This document shows positions 9,037 to 10,000 of a stretch of DNA of 10,000 bases, piece after piece (position 1 is the first letter of the stretch; the number at the start of each line of letters is the position of its first letter). This DNA comes from Thiobacillus sp. Its GTDB lineage: Bacteria > Pseudomonadota > Gammaproteobacteria > Burkholderiales > Thiobacillaceae. The stretch is taken from positions 1 to 10,000 of the forward strand of contig JAIWOL010000121.1 in the NCBI GenBank assembly GCA_020216925.1, given 5' to 3'. The position numbers and the translations under genes were made by a program. The notes under the pieces were generated by a model. The model saw nothing but the letters and a program-made list of their open reading frames with translations, had not been told where the DNA came from and ran no database searches.

Positions 9037-9230
9037 AACCGCCCGTGGTCGCCTGCCCTACCTGTCGCGCGGCGGTAAGCTGGACTGCGGAAAACAGGTG
9101 GAAACCTTTTTGCAGCGAGCGCTGCAAGCTCATCGACCTAGGGCACTGGGCAACCGAAAAATATCGTGTGCCGGCCGGGTCCTCCCCCAAGGGCGAGCCC
9201 CCGTCAGACGAGGGCGATCGGCCGCAGTAA
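9033..9230 (+). CDS. yacG: Zinc-binding DNA gyrase inhibitor YacG
   Basis: YacG is a small zinc protein that binds GyrB and inhibits DNA gyrase in E. coli. The 65-residue product has the family's four zinc cysteines: Cys8 and Cys11 in CPTC, and Cys27 and Cys31 in [21 protein letters not shown] (32-47) follows directly, another conserved block. The C-terminal tail from about 49 is polar and low-complexity, typical of the family. The start is GTG at 9033, overlapping the zapD stop (9034-9036), which fits translational coupling because no separate ribosome-binding site stands out. The stop lies 3 bp from the stop of convergent rpiA. Confidence 0.94.
   Translation: MKPPVVACPTCRAAVSWTAENRWKPFCSERCKLIDLGHWATEKYRVPAGSSPKGEPPSDEGDRPQ
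9197..9215 (-). other. Possible hairpin just beyond the end of rpiA
   Basis: On the minus strand the RNA could form an 8-bp stem, GCCCTCGT/ACGGGGGC, with a CTG loop and one G-U pair. On the plus strand the same position is a C-A mismatch. The hairpin lies about 19 bp past the rpiA stop, inside yacG. No T-run follows it on the minus strand, so it is not a canonical intrinsic terminator; it may help stabilise or end the rpiA transcript. Confidence 0.25.
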
Positions 9231-9233
9231 GGC

Positions 9234-9890
9234 TTATTTTTTGTAGGTTTTGACGCCGGCGGGGGTGCCGAGCAGCAGCACGTCGGCGCCGCGCCGCGCG
9301 AACAGGCCGTTCGTCACGACGCCGGCAATGTGATTGATGGCAGTCTCCAGCGACACCGGGTCGACGATGGACAGACCGTGCACGTCGAGGATGAGGTTGC
9401 CGTTGTCGGTGATGAAACCTTCACGCAGGCGGGGCTGGCCGCCCAGCTTCGCCAGCTCGCGCGCCACATAGGAACGTGCCATCGGAATCACTTCCACTGG
9501 CAGCGGGAATTTGCCGAGCACGCCGACCAGCTTGGATTCGTCCGCGATGCAGATGAACTGCTTGCTCGCCGCCGCCACGATTTTCTCGCGCGTCAGCGCC
9601 CCGCCGCCGCCCTTGATCATGGCGAAGTGCTCGGTGATTTCGTCGGCACCGTCTACGTAGATTTCGAGTTCGCCCACGTTGTTCAGATCCAGCACCTGAA
9701 TGCCGTGGTTTTTCAGGCGCGTTGCAGTGGCTTCAGAACTGGCCACGGCGCCGTCGATGCGGCCCTTGACCTCGGCCAGGGCGTCGATGAAATAGTTGGC
9801 GGTGGAACCTGTACCCACGCCGATGATGCCGTTTTTTGCGTATTCCACCGCAGCGCGTGCCACGGCCTGCTTCATTTCGTCTTGCGTCAT
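9234..9890 (-). CDS. rpiA: Ribose-5-phosphate isomerase A
   Basis: RpiA interconverts ribose 5-phosphate and ribulose 5-phosphate in the non-oxidative pentose phosphate pathway. The 218 residues match the family (E. coli about 219). Visible motifs are GVGTGST (24-30), SSEAT (51-55), the DGADE loop (80-84), [11 protein letters not shown] (93-103) and IADESK (115-120). The residues Asp80, Asp83, Lys93, Glu102 and Lys120 correspond, one position lower, to active-site residues known from E. coli RpiA. The frame stays open upstream to 9959, but those 23 extra residues are not part of the family. They would also cover the promoter at 9921..9949, so I chose the ATG at 9890..9888. The ribosome-binding site is weak (GAAGAC). 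It is convergent with yacG and divergent from ilvA. Confidence 0.97.
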   Translation of the reverse strand: MTQDEMKQAVARAAVEYAKNGIIGVGTGSTANYFIDALAEVKGRIDGAVASSEATATRLKNHGIQVLDLNNVGELEIYVDGADEITEHFAMIKGGGGALTREKIVAAASKQFICIADESKLVGVLGKFPLPVEVIPMARSYVARELAKLGGQPRLREGFITDNGNLILDVHGLSIVDPVSLETAINHIAGVVTNGLFARRGADVLLLGTPAGVKTYKK

Positions 9891-9920
9891 GATGTCTTCG
9901 TCCGTTTCGAGTAGCCAGCT

Positions 9921-9949
9921 AAGATAGCGGCATCGCAGCCATTTATCAA
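9921..9949 (-). promoter_or_regulatory. Probable sigma-70 promoter for rpiA
   Basis: Read on the minus strand, TTGATA (9949..9944, 5 of 6 to TTGACA) and TATCTT (9926..9921, 4 of 6 to TATAAT) are exactly 17 bases apart. Transcription would start near 9914, leaving a leader of about 24 nt before the ATG at 9890. The -35 lies only 8 bp from the divergent ilvA start codon. On the plus strand TAAGAT (9920-9925) could serve as a -10 for ilvA, but I see no good -35 for it. Confidence 0.6.
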
Positions 9950-9957
9950 ACCCGGTC

Positions 9958-10000
9958 ATGAGCCAGCCAGACGACTATCTCGAACGCATCCTCACCTCCC
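9958..10000 (+). CDS. ilvA: Probable threonine dehydratase (threonine ammonia-lyase), N-terminal fragment
   Basis: The last 43 bases hold an ATG followed by [14 protein letters not shown], open to the window edge. The DYLERILTS pattern closely resembles the N-terminus of biosynthetic threonine dehydratase IlvA (for example DYLRKILTARVYDVA-type starts). IlvA is the PLP enzyme that deaminates threonine to 2-oxobutanoate in isoleucine synthesis. Only 14 residues are visible, so the call rests on this short match. An ilvA-rpiA neighbour pair is, as I recall, common in proteobacteria. No clear Shine-Dalgarno is seen upstream. Confidence 0.6.
   Translation, partial: MSQPDDYLERILTS

Noticed and set aside
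9231..9242. T-run (9237-9242) after yacG as an intrinsic terminator
   Set aside because: The T-run lies inside rpiA codons, and only a 3-bp stem can be formed directly before it. The better hairpin at 9197-9215 is about 21 bases away and mismatched on this strand.
9330..9914. 194-codon plus-strand open frame opposite rpiA
   Set aside because: It is antisense to a full, motif-complete rpiA, and its His/Asp/Val-rich translation has no recognisable features.
9891..9959. 23-residue N-terminal extension of RpiA
   Set aside because: It would place the promoter hexamers inside the coding region and overlap the ilvA start. The RpiA family begins close to [10 protein letters not shown].

Overview
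The window reads as an ordinary, densely packed core-genome stretch of a GC-rich Gram-negative bacterium. Protein features and gene order point to a betaproteobacterium, perhaps near the Nitrosomonadales (Thiobacillus/Gallionella-like). This placement is inference from remembered family resemblance, not from a search. I see no transposase, integrase, tRNA, rRNA, CRISPR array, phage gene or compositional break, and I found no candidate for an undescribed system.

Layout. On the minus strand at the left lie ffh (SRP GTPase) and, downstream of it, the start of rpsP (ribosomal protein S16), which runs off the window edge. Divergent from ffh on the plus strand are a CcsA-family membrane protein (ypjD-like) and a CNNM/CBS/CorC protein (CorB/YfjD-like). 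The same four-gene neighbourhood is known from E. coli. After a 93 bp gap comes a plus-strand run pilB-pilC-pilD-coaE-zapD-yacG: assembly ATPase, inner-membrane platform and prepilin peptidase of type IV pili, then dephospho-CoA kinase, the FtsZ-associated protein ZapD and the zinc protein YacG. Minus-strand rpiA (ribose-5-phosphate isomerase A) faces yacG with 3 bp between stop codons. Divergent from rpiA, the first 14 codons of a probable ilvA (threonine dehydratase) reach the right edge.

How the genes work together. PilB, PilC and PilD are three of the core parts of the type IV pilus/competence machine; no pilin gene is present here. pilC/pilD and pilD/coaE overlap by one base (TGATG), and zapD/yacG by four (GTGA), so translational coupling is likely. 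The other genes are housekeeping. The best promoter candidates by eye are a perfect TATAAT upstream of rpsP (184..212, minus), TTGATA-17-TATCTT upstream of rpiA (9921..9949, minus) and TTGAAA-16-GACAAT at the coaE/zapD junction (8226..8253, plus). No non-coding stretch exceeds 100 bp.
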